The notes under the pieces are model-generated. The model saw nothing but the letters and a program-made list of their open reading frames with translations. It searched no databases and had not been told where the DNA came from. This document shows positions 34,145-42,392 of a DNA stretch of 64,000 bases, piece after piece (position 1 is the stretch's first letter; each line of letters begins with the position of its first letter). Position numbers and translations under genes: made by a program. The DNA is from Paenibacillus dendritiformis. Lineage in GTDB: Bacteria; Bacillota; Bacilli; Paenibacillales; Paenibacillaceae. The stretch covers positions 1 to 64,000 of the forward strand of contig NZ_LDIG01000113.1 of NCBI RefSeq assembly GCF_015845845.1. Direction: 5' to 3'.

Positions 34145-36712
34145 ATGAGCAAGCTGAACGTGACGGACGGGCAATGGCTTCAGCGCTTGAAGGAGAAATT
34201 CCAGTACAAGCGCCAATTGGCGCGCCATCGGGACGAAGCGCTATTCGGCATCTTTGACGAGCCGTTAACGGAAGAAGAGCGCTTTTGTCTGCAATTTCTA
34301 TATGCCTACATGCCGCTGCATGATATGGCGGATTATGACGGGGACTACTTCCTGAAGCATGTCCGCCGGACGCTGGAGACGCGCGGGCTGGCGCCATGGG
34401 GAGAGCGGATTCCGCAGGACGTTTTCCTGAATTTCGTGCTGCCTTACCGGGTGAACAACGAGAATATGGATGACAGCCGGCACGTCATTTTCGAGGAGTT
34501 ATTCGATCGGGTCAAAAATAAATCGATCACAGAGGCAATCCTCGAGACGAATTATTGGTGCCATGAAAAGGCGACATACATCGGCACGGACATGCGGACG
34601 GTGTCGCCGCTGACCCTGATGCGCACCGCGCTCGGACGCTGCGGCGAGCAGTCGACCCTGGCCGTCGCCGCTCTCCGAAGCGTCGGCATACCGGCGCGCC
34701 AGTGCTATACGCCGCGCTGGGCGCATTGCGACTCGAACCATGCCTGGGTCGAGGCCTGGGCCGACGGCGAATGGCACTTCCTTGGCGCCTGCGAACCGGA
34801 AGCCCGCCTGAACGAGGGCTGGTTCCGCGCGCCCTCGCGGCGGGCGATGCTCGTCAACACCCGCGTCGCGGCAGATTACATCGGGCCGGAGGAGACCTGC
34901 TCGGATCATCCGTGGTACACCGAGATCAATCTGCTCGGCAACTATGCGCCGCGAAAGACGATTACGGTTCGCGCCGTGACCGAGGCAGGGGAGCCGGCTC
35001 AGGCCGAGGTGCAGTTCCAGCTCTATAACTTCGCCGAGTTCAGCACGATCGCCACGCTGCCGACCGACTCGCTGGGGCGGGTCTCTTTCACGACCGGCTG
35101 CGGCGATCTGGTTATCCATGCGCGCGGAGAGCGGGGCTGGGGCTGCCGCAAGATCGCCGTCGGCGATACGGAGGAGTGCGACATCGTCCTCCGGCATGGC
35201 GCTCCCCGGCCCGGCACGCTGGAGTGGGATATGACGCCGCCGCCGGAGCTGGCCGAGAGCGGCGGCGATGGCGCGGGCGAGGAGGAGCGCCGGGTCCACG
35301 ACCGCCGGATTCAGCATGGCACGGCAACCCGGGCCGCCTATGAAGCGACATTCTGGACGGCCGGGCAGGCGGAGGAGCTGGCCCGAGAGCTCGGTCTGCC
35401 GGAGAAGCGGGTGAAGGACATTTTGCTTGCGGCCCGGGGAGGGAGCGCCGAGATGGCTGCCTTCCTGAAGGCGCAGACGCCTGTGCATGGCGAATGGGCG
35501 CTCAAGCTGCTGGAGTCGCTGCGGAGCAAAGATCTTCATGACACGATGCAGCCAACGCTCGCCGAGCATCTGGAAGGAGCGATGCCGTTCAAGGCTCAGA
35601 CAGGCGACGACCGCCTGTTCGCGGACTACGTGCTGTGCCCGCGGGTTCATTTCGAGATGATTGCGCCGTACCGCGCCTTTTTCCGGCAGCAGTTCACGCC
35701 GGAGGAGCAGGAGCGGTACCGGAGCGAGCCGCAGGCGCTTGCCGATCGTCTCGGCCGCGAGATCGGCCTCGTCCATGGCATGGACCGCTACGCGGGGATG
35801 GCGACTCCGGCGGGCGCCTACCGGCTCAAGCGGATCGATCGCCTCAGCCGCGACATCTGCTTCGTCGCCGCCGCCCGAAGCCTGGGCATCCCGGCGCGGC
35901 TCGATCCGCTTCACGCCGACCCGGAATATTGGGCCGGCGGGCAATGGGTTCGCGCCGAGTTCCCGGCGGAAGCGGGACAGACCGAGGCGGCCGCGGCGGA
36001 GGAAGCGGCAGGCAAGGGCGCCATTTGCTTCGAGAGAGGCGAAGACGGTCCGGAAGCCGCCTACTATCAGAACTTCACGATCGCGCGGCTGGAGGATGGC
36101 CTGTACCGAACATTGACATTCCCGTTCGGGGAGAAGGCGGCGTACGGCAAGACGATCGACGTCCCGGCCGGGGACTACCGGTTGACGACCGGCGTCCGCC
36201 TGGGCGACGGCACGGTGCTGGCCCGGCTGACGTTTTTCACGGTTCCGGCCGGCGGCGTCGTCCCGGTCACGATTGCCTTCCGCCAGGAGCAGTTCGAGGT
36301 TCCGGTGCTGAGCCGGCTTGGTCCGGAGCAGTTGGGGACGCTCGATATTCCTGCCGAAGGCGCCATTCTGGCCTGGCTCGACCCGGAACGGGAGCCGTCG
36401 AAGCATCTGGCCCGCGAACTGCGGCAATTGCAGGCGGAGCTGGACGCCTGGGGCGGCCGAATCGAGCTGCGGGTCGAGGAGCAGCGCAATCGCGGGCCGT
36501 TCTCCCTCGAAGGAATGCCGGAGCGGACCCGCTATGCCGTCGATGAAGCGGGAGCGGCCCTGCAGGCGATACAGCCGTTCCTTTCGGGCTGGAACGGGAA
36601 TGAGTACCCCCTAGTGCTCGTCGTTGACCGTGAGCTTCGTCTTCGCTATTTGTCCCAAGGGTATAAGCTTGGCATCGCAGAAGAGATCGTGAAGGTGTTG
36701 AAGCGCATTTGA
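34145..36712 (+). CDS. Large transglutaminase-like domain protein
   Basis: An 855-aa cytoplasmic protein. The transglutaminase core lies at about 130-220: C166 in LGRCGEQSTLAVAALRS, H199 in CDSNHAWVEAW and E217 in LGACEPE form the Cys-His-acid set. A beta-sandwich follows (ITVRAVTEAGEPAQAEVQFQ) with glycine-rich strands (VSFTTGCGDLVIHA), and later a second transglutaminase-like half (YRLKRIDRLSRDICFVAAAR, ARSLGIPARLDPLHA) that lacks the cysteine. The C-terminus has a thioredoxin-like feel (ILAWLDPEREPSKHLARELR) and may be an adhesion or redox module. A protease or deamidase role is possible; the substrate is unknown. The gene is noticeably more GC-rich than its neighbours. Confidence 0.78.
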   Translation: MSKLNVTDGQWLQRLKEKFQYKRQLARHRDEALFGIFDEPLTEEERFCLQFLYAYMPLHDMADYDGDYFLKHVRRTLETRGLAPWGERIPQDVFLNFVLPYRVNNENMDDSRHVIFEELFDRVKNKSITEAILETNYWCHEKATYIGTDMRTVSPLTLMRTALGRCGEQSTLAVAALRSVGIPARQCYTPRWAHCDSNHAWVEAWADGEWHFLGACEPEARLNEGWFRAPSRRAMLVNTRVAADYIGPEETCSDHPWYTEINLLGNYAPRKTITVRAVTEAGEPAQAEVQFQLYNFAEFSTIATLPTDSLGRVSFTTGCGDLVIHARGERGWGCRKIAVGDTEECDIVLRHGAPRPGTLEWDMTPPPELAESGGDGAGEEERRVHDRRIQHGTATRAAYEATFWTAGQAEELARELGLPEKRVKDILLAARGGSAEMAAFLKAQTPVHGEWALKLLESLRSKDLHDTMQPTLAEHLEGAMPFKAQTGDDRLFADYVLCPRVHFEMIAPYRAFFRQQFTPEEQERYRSEPQALADRLGREIGLVHGMDRYAGMATPAGAYRLKRIDRLSRDICFVAAARSLGIPARLDPLHADPEYWAGGQWVRAEFPAEAGQTEAAAAEEAAGKGAICFERGEDGPEAAYYQNFTIARLEDGLYRTLTFPFGEKAAYGKTIDVPAGDYRLTTGVRLGDGTVLARLTFFTVPAGGVVPVTIAFRQEQFEVPVLSRLGPEQLGTLDIPAEGAILAWLDPEREPSKHLARELRQLQAELDAWGGRIELRVEEQRNRGPFSLEGMPERTRYAVDEAGAALQAIQPFLSGWNGNEYPLVLVVDRELRLRYLSQGYKLGIAEEIVKVLKRI

Positions 36713-36839
36713 AAGCACTGAATTTTGTCCTTGCACGGCTAGCGGCGGAAGCGGAATGGAGAGACTGTCTGCCAGGTAGTGTAGAAGGAGACGGGGAAAG
36801 ACGGGACAACAGAAATGTTGGAGGCGGGAAGATAGCGGC

Positions 36840-37046
36840 GAAGATGGAAGATGCAGTGAAATCCTGCGTGAATGCAGGAATTTATGCCCCTTGAACCGCT
36901 ATTTTATTAAATTCCTGCAAAAGAGCATTATTTCTGGAGGATTCTTGCTGTATATCTCTTTTATATGCTGAAAATGATGCGGTTTTGCAGGAATTGTTGT
37001 ACCGAAGCAAACGTTATAAGGGAATACTGCATTGTTGCAGTTTTTT
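36840..37046 (+). repeat. Long-hairpin intergenic repeat, copy B
   Basis: It matches copy A (4501-4710) in the opposite orientation. Main arms: 36911-36934 (ATTCCTGCAAAAGAGC...) and 36970-36994 (...GGTTTTGCAGGAAT), pairing over about 24 bases with a 35-base loop. A second hairpin, AAATCCTGC-GTGAAT-GCAGGAATTT, lies at 36861-36883, and ACTGCATTGTTGCAGT near 37026. The 16-codon frame MEDAVKSCVNAGIYAP ends at 36894. The remainder of 36713-37244 has no other gene. Confidence 0.75.
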
Positions 37047-37244
37047 TGGCAAGTCGAGCCTTAAGAATAAGGGGGAGTGTCTCGCTGCAGCACCAGACTA
37101 CACTTGCACAGCCCCCTTTTTTTCCTTCTTGGTCAAACGAGTCATTTTTTCTAAATAAATTAGTGAAAATTTTCACGATGGATGGGTTTTTCAGCCTTCT
37201 TTTTGTTAGAATATAAGGAACATTGGATCCGATGAGGTGATGAG

Positions 37245-38150
37245 ATGAAAACGGTCATGATTCAACAGCTCGTGGAGAAGTTCAAGCTTGAAGTGCTGAC
37301 GGGCGAGAACCGCCTGAACCGCACCATTTCCAAGACACGCGTGCACCGGCCGGGGCTTGAATTCGCCGGGTACTATGAATTTTTCCCGCAGGAACGCATT
37401 CAAGTCCTTGGACTGAAGGAGATCGGGTACCTTCATACGCTGACCGAGGAAGAGCGCGATGCCCGGATCAAAAACGTCGTGAAATACCATCCCCCTTGCT
37501 TTGTCGTTACTCGGGATCAGGAAGGGCTCACGTACTTGATCGATCATTGCCGGCGGGAAGACATTCCGCTGCTCCGCACCTCCATGACGACATCGAAGTT
37601 CATCGGACTGGTTGATTCTTATTTGACGAAAATGCTGGCGCCCGAGATTCAGGTGCATGGCGTATGCATGAACGTGGCGGGGATCGGCATTTTGCTGCGC
37701 GGCAAGTCGGGCATCGGCAAGAGCGAGACGGCGCTCACGCTCATTCGCCGGGGGCACCGCCTCGTGTCGGATGACGCGGTCGTCCTGCGCAAGATGAACC
37801 CGGAGACGCTGATCGGCACCCACGACGGCAAGACGCGCGAATTTCTCGCTTTGCGGAGCATCGGGCTCATTAATGTGGCCCGCATCTACGGCCGCAGCGC
37901 CTTCCAGGAAGAGACCCGCATCGTGCTCGATATCGAGCTGACGAAGTGGAAGGACAACGAACTGAACAACGAGCTGGAGCTGGAGCCCCGGTTCACGGAA
38001 TATATGGACGTCAAGGTTCCGACCGTCCAGATTCAGCTTCAGCCCGGACGGGATGTCGCCAGCCTGGTCGAGGCGGCCGCCAACAACTATTATTTGCAGC
38101 AGCAGGGATACAGCGCCGCCGAGGAATTCATCTCGCGGCTGAATATGTAA
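37245..38150 (+). CDS. hprK: HPr kinase/phosphorylase-like protein, divergent paralogue
   Basis: HPr kinase phosphorylates Ser46 of HPr and so governs catabolite repression. This 301-aa protein has the N-terminal regulatory domain and a kinase domain with H138 in VHGV, the P-loop GKSGIGKSE at 153-161 and the acidic pair SDDAV at 176-177. The family signature, usually EIRGLGIINV, here reads ALRSIGLINV at 202-211: the leading Glu is Ala and the first Gly is Ser. The C-terminal QPGRD loop is present. GAGGTGA lies before the ATG. Canonical hprK is followed by lgt; here the next gene is a convergent protease gene. It is either a diverged paralogue or a specialised kinase. The symbol is used loosely. 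Confidence 0.75.
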   Translation: MKTVMIQQLVEKFKLEVLTGENRLNRTISKTRVHRPGLEFAGYYEFFPQERIQVLGLKEIGYLHTLTEEERDARIKNVVKYHPPCFVVTRDQEGLTYLIDHCRREDIPLLRTSMTTSKFIGLVDSYLTKMLAPEIQVHGVCMNVAGIGILLRGKSGIGKSETALTLIRRGHRLVSDDAVVLRKMNPETLIGTHDGKTREFLALRSIGLINVARIYGRSAFQEETRIVLDIELTKWKDNELNNELELEPRFTEYMDVKVPTVQIQLQPGRDVASLVEAAANNYYLQQQGYSAAEEFISRLNM

Positions 38151-38156
38151 GCATAA

Positions 38157-38200
38157 GAAGAGGCTGCCCTATGTCGAAGCGAGGGCGGCCTCCTTCTATG
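38157..38200 (+). terminator. Weak terminator-like hairpin after the hprK-like gene
   Basis: AGGCTGCCCT pairs with AGGGCGGCCT (one wobble), but no T-run follows directly. It lies between convergent genes and may serve both. Confidence 0.4.
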
Positions 38201-38291
38201 ACAGTTCACGGCGGCAGTGCGCTTCGCCCGCAACGCGCTTAGCCGTTCGTGCACGGCGATCGGGGCGGAGCCGCATCCGATCGGGCTGCCG

Positions 38292-38975
38292 TTAGCGGGA
38301 GCGGGAGCTTCTCCTCGGATGAAGGAAGAGCCGCAGGCATTCCCTCGCTCCGAGCAGGGCGACCGCCGTGAACAGGAGCGCCCACAAGGCGGCCGGAACC
38401 GGGGTCAGCCGCGCCAGATTGGCGGCATCTCCGGCCTGGCCCGGATTCTGTACGGCCAGGATGAGCAGGAACACCGGGCCCAGTACCGATTCGACCAGGG
38501 CGATGAAGGCGACCAGCAAGTAGTAGCCTTGCCGCAGCCATGGCCATGGACAGAAGCAGATCGCGGCGGTCAAGAGCAGGAAGCCGATGCACCACATGAC
38601 GCCATAGCCGTTGCGCACGAAGAAAAGCAGGCTGATGGCCGTGACAATGAGAATAGCCATTAATCCGGTCTGCTGCTTGCCGCGGGCATATCCGTAGAAC
38701 AGCAGGACCGCGAACACCGTCGAGACGGTATACCCGGCGAGCGCGATAAGGATGAAGCGCCACGAATGGGCTGCCGCGGAAGAGTACGTGACTCCGCTAT
38801 GATCGGCGAATAAGTGAATATACAATACTTTCCCGGACACGAGCAGGGTGACGATCGCGTGACCGAGCTCATGCACGAGCGTATCTACATTGCGAAAGAA
38901 AGATGAAAACGGAATGACCCGCGTCAAGACGGCGGCCACTACCAGAAATACGACGGTTTTTCCCCAATGCTTCAT
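38292..38975 (-). CDS. M50B-like membrane metalloprotease
   Basis: A 227-aa integral membrane protein. The zinc motif HELGHA lies in VDTLVHELGHAIVTLLVSGK, near the N-terminus, and several hydrophobic helices follow (FILIALAGYTVSTVFAVLLF, LMAILIVTAISLLFFV, LLVAFIALVESVLGPVFLLI). This is the layout of peptidase family M50B-like proteins found in actinobacteria and bacilli; their substrates are largely unknown. The second metal-ligand motif (NLxPxxPLDG in classical S2P) is not obvious. The ATG at 38975 has GGGGGAG seven bases before it; the longer frame upstream has no such site. Confidence 0.8.
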   Translation of the reverse strand: MKHWGKTVVFLVVAAVLTRVIPFSSFFRNVDTLVHELGHAIVTLLVSGKVLYIHLFADHSGVTYSSAAAHSWRFILIALAGYTVSTVFAVLLFYGYARGKQQTGLMAILIVTAISLLFFVRNGYGVMWCIGFLLLTAAICFCPWPWLRQGYYLLVAFIALVESVLGPVFLLILAVQNPGQAGDAANLARLTPVPAALWALLFTAVALLGARECLRLFLHPRRSSRSR

Positions 38976-39197
38976 CGTCGCTCCCCCATTTGGCTTCAGG
39001 TCTACCCGGGGCGCGGGAAGCGCGGCGGTTGAGTTTCTGCCACTTCTCCGTCTCACCGGATTATCTCATCCATTATATCGTGATCCGTCCGGAGATTCCC
39101 ATCCTATTCTTCATTCGCTTCCCGCAGAGCTTGACTTCCCACGGAATGCCCCGTGTCTGGATTGGCCGTTATTGGCCGGTGCAACAGCCTTCCGGTA

Positions 39198-40079
39198 TTA
39201 GATGACCCGGCGCATCGACAGAAGCGTGGAGCCCCAATGTTCGCCGTCCACATCGCTAATCTGGACGCCCGGATCGCCCCATGTATGAATGAATTTTCCA
39301 TTGCCGATATAGATGCCGACATGTCCCGGAATCCGGTCATCCTCGAACCTCCCGGGAACGGTGAAGAAGATCAGATCTCCCGGCTTGAGATTATCCCGGG
39401 TGACGGCAGAGCCCTGTCCAGCTTGATCCTGGGCCAGGCGCGGGAGTTCAACTCCAAAATGCGCGAACACATGCTTGGTGAAGGAGGAGCAGTCGAATTT
39501 CTTCGACTCTTCATAAGGGCCGGCTCCGAATTCGTATGGTACTCCCAGGAACGACTTCGCGTATTGAATCAAGTCCTGAGCATTCACCCCCGTCCCGGCC
39601 ATATGGAGCGCTTGGGCCGAGATGCCGCCGGAGGGCGGCGTCGAACGAGCCTTCCGGATGGCTCCGATATCGATGGTCTGCCGTTCCGGATTCCATCGCA
39701 ACGGAGCCTGGAGCAGCAAGGACAGGGATTCCATCGTGGCGAACGGCGCTCCCTTCAGCCGGACGGGCGCCTGCGGCAGCGTGACCGCCTGGCCGGAAGA
39801 TAGCGCTTCGGGGCGTCCCGGATAGAGCTCATAGATGACGTCGGTATAACCGATGCGCACGACTTGGTCGCGATCCTCCATCCGCAAGCCGAGGGCATGC
39901 GCGGCTTCCCGGAGCGGAACCAGCCGGTTGCCCATCGAATCGATATGCGAACCGTCGAGAAGCGCCGTGCTCGTCGGCCCGGGCGGTTCAATCGGATTCG
40001 GCCTCGCGCAGGATGCCGCAACCCATAGCAAGGATGCGGCGCAGCACAGCAGCAAAAAACGAACGCCGGAGTAACCCAT
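39198..40079 (-). CDS. NlpC/P60 (C40) peptidase, lipoprotein
   Basis: A 293-aa cell-envelope peptidase that would cleave peptide stems of peptidoglycan. The signal peptide RFLLLCCAASLLWVAASC gives a lipobox near residue 24. A copper-amine-oxidase N-terminal-like domain follows at about 40-140 (MGNRLVPLREAAHALGLRM, VRIGYTDVIYELYPGRPE), then the NlpC/P60 domain at 160-290: the catalytic Cys in KKFDCSSFTKHVF, the His in PGHVGIYIGNGKFIH and the third residue in FIHTW. GAGGTGA lies before the ATG. It is a single gene on the minus strand. Confidence 0.92.
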   Translation of the reverse strand: MGYSGVRFLLLCCAASLLWVAASCARPNPIEPPGPTSTALLDGSHIDSMGNRLVPLREAAHALGLRMEDRDQVVRIGYTDVIYELYPGRPEALSSGQAVTLPQAPVRLKGAPFATMESLSLLLQAPLRWNPERQTIDIGAIRKARSTPPSGGISAQALHMAGTGVNAQDLIQYAKSFLGVPYEFGAGPYEESKKFDCSSFTKHVFAHFGVELPRLAQDQAGQGSAVTRDNLKPGDLIFFTVPGRFEDDRIPGHVGIYIGNGKFIHTWGDPGVQISDVDGEHWGSTLLSMRRVI

Positions 40080-40252
40080 GGCGAATTCACCTCATTCGTT
40101 TTGATAAAATATAAGAAAGTGTCCGCTTCGGACCATACTTGGCTTATATTTCTCGCAGCAGCGTTTCACCCTCTTCGGAAGAAGGCGAAAAACGCTTCTA
40201 CATTGCAGTGTGCGCCGGGAACGGGCTGGTTATGTATGACAGCGCGCCGAAG

Positions 40253-41101
40253 TCAGCGTCCCGTCTCCTCTATCCAGCGGAACATTCGCTCTACGGCTTC
40301 GCGGTGCTTCCCGGGCGGGAATAAATGGCCCTCCCCGGCATAGGCATGCAGCGTGCACTCCTTGCCGAGCGATGCCAGCTTGTCACGCATTCGAACGGCA
40401 TGAGCATAAGGAACCTGCTCATCCTCCGTCCCGTGGATAAGCAGGACGGGACAGCGAATCCGCTCCGCCAAATGAATCGGGGATCGAAGGCGGAACGCCG
40501 CTTCCTGCCGGGCGGGCGTCCCTCCGAGCACGCGCTTGAGCATGCGCCGCAGATCGACGCGTTCCTCGTACGTCTGCGCCAGATCCGAGACGCCGCTCCA
40601 CAGAATGAGGCGGTGGATGCCGGGGGCGCTTGCCGCCGTCCTGGACGCGTTGATGGCTCCGCGGGAGAAGCCCATGATAGAGATGCGCCGCTCATCGACG
40701 AACGGGAGCTGGACAAGCATGCGCCAGGCGGCGCGGACGTCCTCCGTATCGGCGCCGCCGAATTCGTCCCGGCCTTCGCCCCCTTCATTGCCGCGGTAGC
40801 AAGGGGCGAAGACGATATATCCATGGCTGGAGAACTGCTCCAGCCAATGCGTCCGCACGCGGCCGAACTTGCCCATTCCGCCGCGGCAATAGAGAAGGAC
40901 CGGCCAGCGGCCCGCCGACATGTCCCGGCGTTCCGGCGGCCAGCCGCAGGCCGTTTCCGTCGGGCGCGGCAGCTCCGGGCACGCATAGTGGCCGCGAAGC
41001 CAGAGCCCCAGCCGTTCCGGATCCACGCGGCATCCGGGCGGCAGGCTCAAATATCCGGTGACCTTGTGATCCCCGGACAGGTAGGTAAGATGCAGCAGCA
41101 T
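40253..41101 (-). CDS. Alpha/beta hydrolase of the prolyl-oligopeptidase/dienelactone hydrolase type
   Basis: A 282-aa serine hydrolase. The nucleophile elbow is MGFSRGAIN, the oxyanion region WPVLLYCRGGMGKFGRVR, the acid GTEDEQVPYAHAVRMRD and the histidine GEGHLFPPGKHREA, all in canonical order. The N-terminal part (LTYLSGDHKVTGYLSLP) is a small lid or adaptor. Likely substrates are esters or short peptides; not decided by sequence. The ATG at 41101 has GGGAGG seven bases before it. It is divergent from mug, and the promoter region between them is about 230 bases. Confidence 0.88.
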   Translation of the reverse strand: MLLHLTYLSGDHKVTGYLSLPPGCRVDPERLGLWLRGHYACPELPRPTETACGWPPERRDMSAGRWPVLLYCRGGMGKFGRVRTHWLEQFSSHGYIVFAPCYRGNEGGEGRDEFGGADTEDVRAAWRMLVQLPFVDERRISIMGFSRGAINASRTAASAPGIHRLILWSGVSDLAQTYEERVDLRRMLKRVLGGTPARQEAAFRLRSPIHLAERIRCPVLLIHGTEDEQVPYAHAVRMRDKLASLGKECTLHAYAGEGHLFPPGKHREAVERMFRWIEETGR

Positions 41102-41330
41102 GGCGAATCCTCCCGTCCTTGTCCTTGGACATGTATTTTCTAATCTATTTGGCATATATTCTTGTCTATCTCGTGCAGCTGGATCAGCCGCGTTTGATTT
41201 GATGCCGTTCATAGGTATTATAAGCATAGGATCGACTCTGGAACCAGCAAGTGTTCATTATTGCCTTTTGCGATTAACTACGTTAATTATGGCTGCCATA
41301 TTCAGAACAAAAGTACAGGAGGCGCTATTT

Positions 41331-41840
41331 ATGAATCCGATACCCGATCATCTTGCCTGGGGGCTGGACGTGCTGTTCGTGGGCTTCAACCCAAGCCCGC
41401 GATCGGGAGAGACGGGCCATCATTACGCCAATCCGCGCAACCGCTTCTGGACGATCCTGTACCGGGCCGGCTTGACCCCGCGGCTGTACCGGGCCGAGGA
41501 GGACGGAGAGCTGCTGAAGCTGGGCTACGGCTTCACCAACATTGTCGCCCGGCCGACCCCGACGGCAGCGGATATCACAGCGGCCGAATATGCGGAGGGG
41601 CGCAAGCTGCTGCGCCGCAAAATCGAGACGTACCGCCCGCAGACCGTATGCTTCGTCGGCAAGGGCGTCTATGAGGCTTACAGCGGGCGAAGAGGAGTGG
41701 ACTGGGGATTCCAGGACGAGCCGGTCGTAGAAGGCGTCCGCGATTTCGTGGCGCCGTCATCCAGCGGGCTTGTGCGGATGAAGCTGGAGGAGATTGTCGG
41801 CATCTATGCGCAGTTGGCCCGCCAGCAAGACGGGGAGTGA
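41331..41840 (+). CDS. mug: G/U mismatch-specific DNA glycosylase
   Basis: Removes uracil and ethenocytosine opposite G in double-stranded DNA. 169 aa. The characteristic motif GFNPSPRSGETGHHYANPRN holds the catalytic-site asparagine and the intercalation region, followed by RFWTILYRAGLTPRLYRAEE. GYGFTNIVARPTPTAADIT and VCFVGKGVYEAYSG are the other conserved blocks. The ATG at 41331 is set by AGGAGG nine bases upstream; the open frame extends much further upstream without a start. It is alone on its strand, divergent from the hydrolase gene. Confidence 0.93.
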   Translation: MNPIPDHLAWGLDVLFVGFNPSPRSGETGHHYANPRNRFWTILYRAGLTPRLYRAEEDGELLKLGYGFTNIVARPTPTAADITAAEYAEGRKLLRRKIETYRPQTVCFVGKGVYEAYSGRRGVDWGFQDEPVVEGVRDFVAPSSSGLVRMKLEEIVGIYAQLARQQDGE

Positions 41841-42074
41841 ATAGCCGCAGGGGCTCTGGGCGGAATGTCCAGAGGGCTGAATTTTCGAGTATGACGGAGG
41901 ATAACTGTAAGCGGAAGCGCTCAGGCTTCGAGCAGCGGGCTTCCGGTCGTGAGAGGCGTGCTGAGGCGTTTTCAGGGCATTTTCAACTACAGGCCCTTAT
42001 CCGTTATACTTACAGAAGCCGTTTACGCATCGATTGGGAATGCGTAAATCCAATCCAGCAGGGAGTGACGATTT

Positions 42075-42245
42075 TTGAGTAACGAGCATATGTTGGAACG
42101 CAAAAATGAATTGCTGCGCCGCAATATTCAACAGTATCTTCTGCAAGAGAACCAGCACGGACTAAGCCAGCAGGAGCAGCACTTTTTGCAGCATCTCATT
42201 AAGGAAATGCACCAGAACAATTATGAGATGAACCGTCAATCGTAA
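42075..42245 (+). CDS. Small 56-aa helical protein of unknown function
   Basis: A TTG at 42075, nine bases after GGGAGTGA, opens a frame encoding a short, Gln/Asn/Glu-rich helical protein (EHMLERKNELLRRNIQQYLL, QQEQHFLQHLIKEMHQN). It lacks a membrane segment. The pattern resembles small regulatory or sporulation proteins of Bacillota, but I do not recognise a family. A terminator follows 40 bases later, and a weak -10 (TATACT at 42005-42010) lies upstream, supporting a real transcript. The 230 bases before it hold nothing else. Confidence 0.55.
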   Translation: MSNEHMLERKNELLRRNIQQYLLQENQHGLSQQEQHFLQHLIKEMHQNNYEMNRQS

Positions 42246-42284
42246 CCCTCCCGCTTATTTGCAGCCTTAGGGCGTGCCATACAG

Positions 42285-42316
42285 CGAAGAGTCCGGATGT
42301 CCGGGCTCTTTTTTTC
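42285..42316 (+). terminator. Terminator after the small 56-aa gene
   Basis: GAGTCCGG and CCGGGCTC form a stem with one wobble around an ATGT loop, followed by a run of seven T. Confidence 0.85.
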
Positions 42317-42338
42317 ATGGCAGGATAACAGGTATAAT
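42310..42338 (+). promoter_or_regulatory. Possible promoter of the UvrD-type helicase gene
   Basis: TATAAT at 42333-42338 is a perfect -10 box. The -35 (TTTTTT/TTTTCA near 42310-42317) is poor and overlaps the T-run of the terminator. Transcription would start about 50 bases before the helicase ATG. Confidence 0.45.
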
Positions 42339-42392
42339 GGAGAGCATCGGGCTTGAACCGAGAGCAGCCACAGGCAACAACGAAAGGATAGT

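Noticed and set aside
34499-36427. 642-codon minus-strand open frame
   Set aside because: Antisense of the GC-rich transglutaminase-like gene; no start signal or domain.
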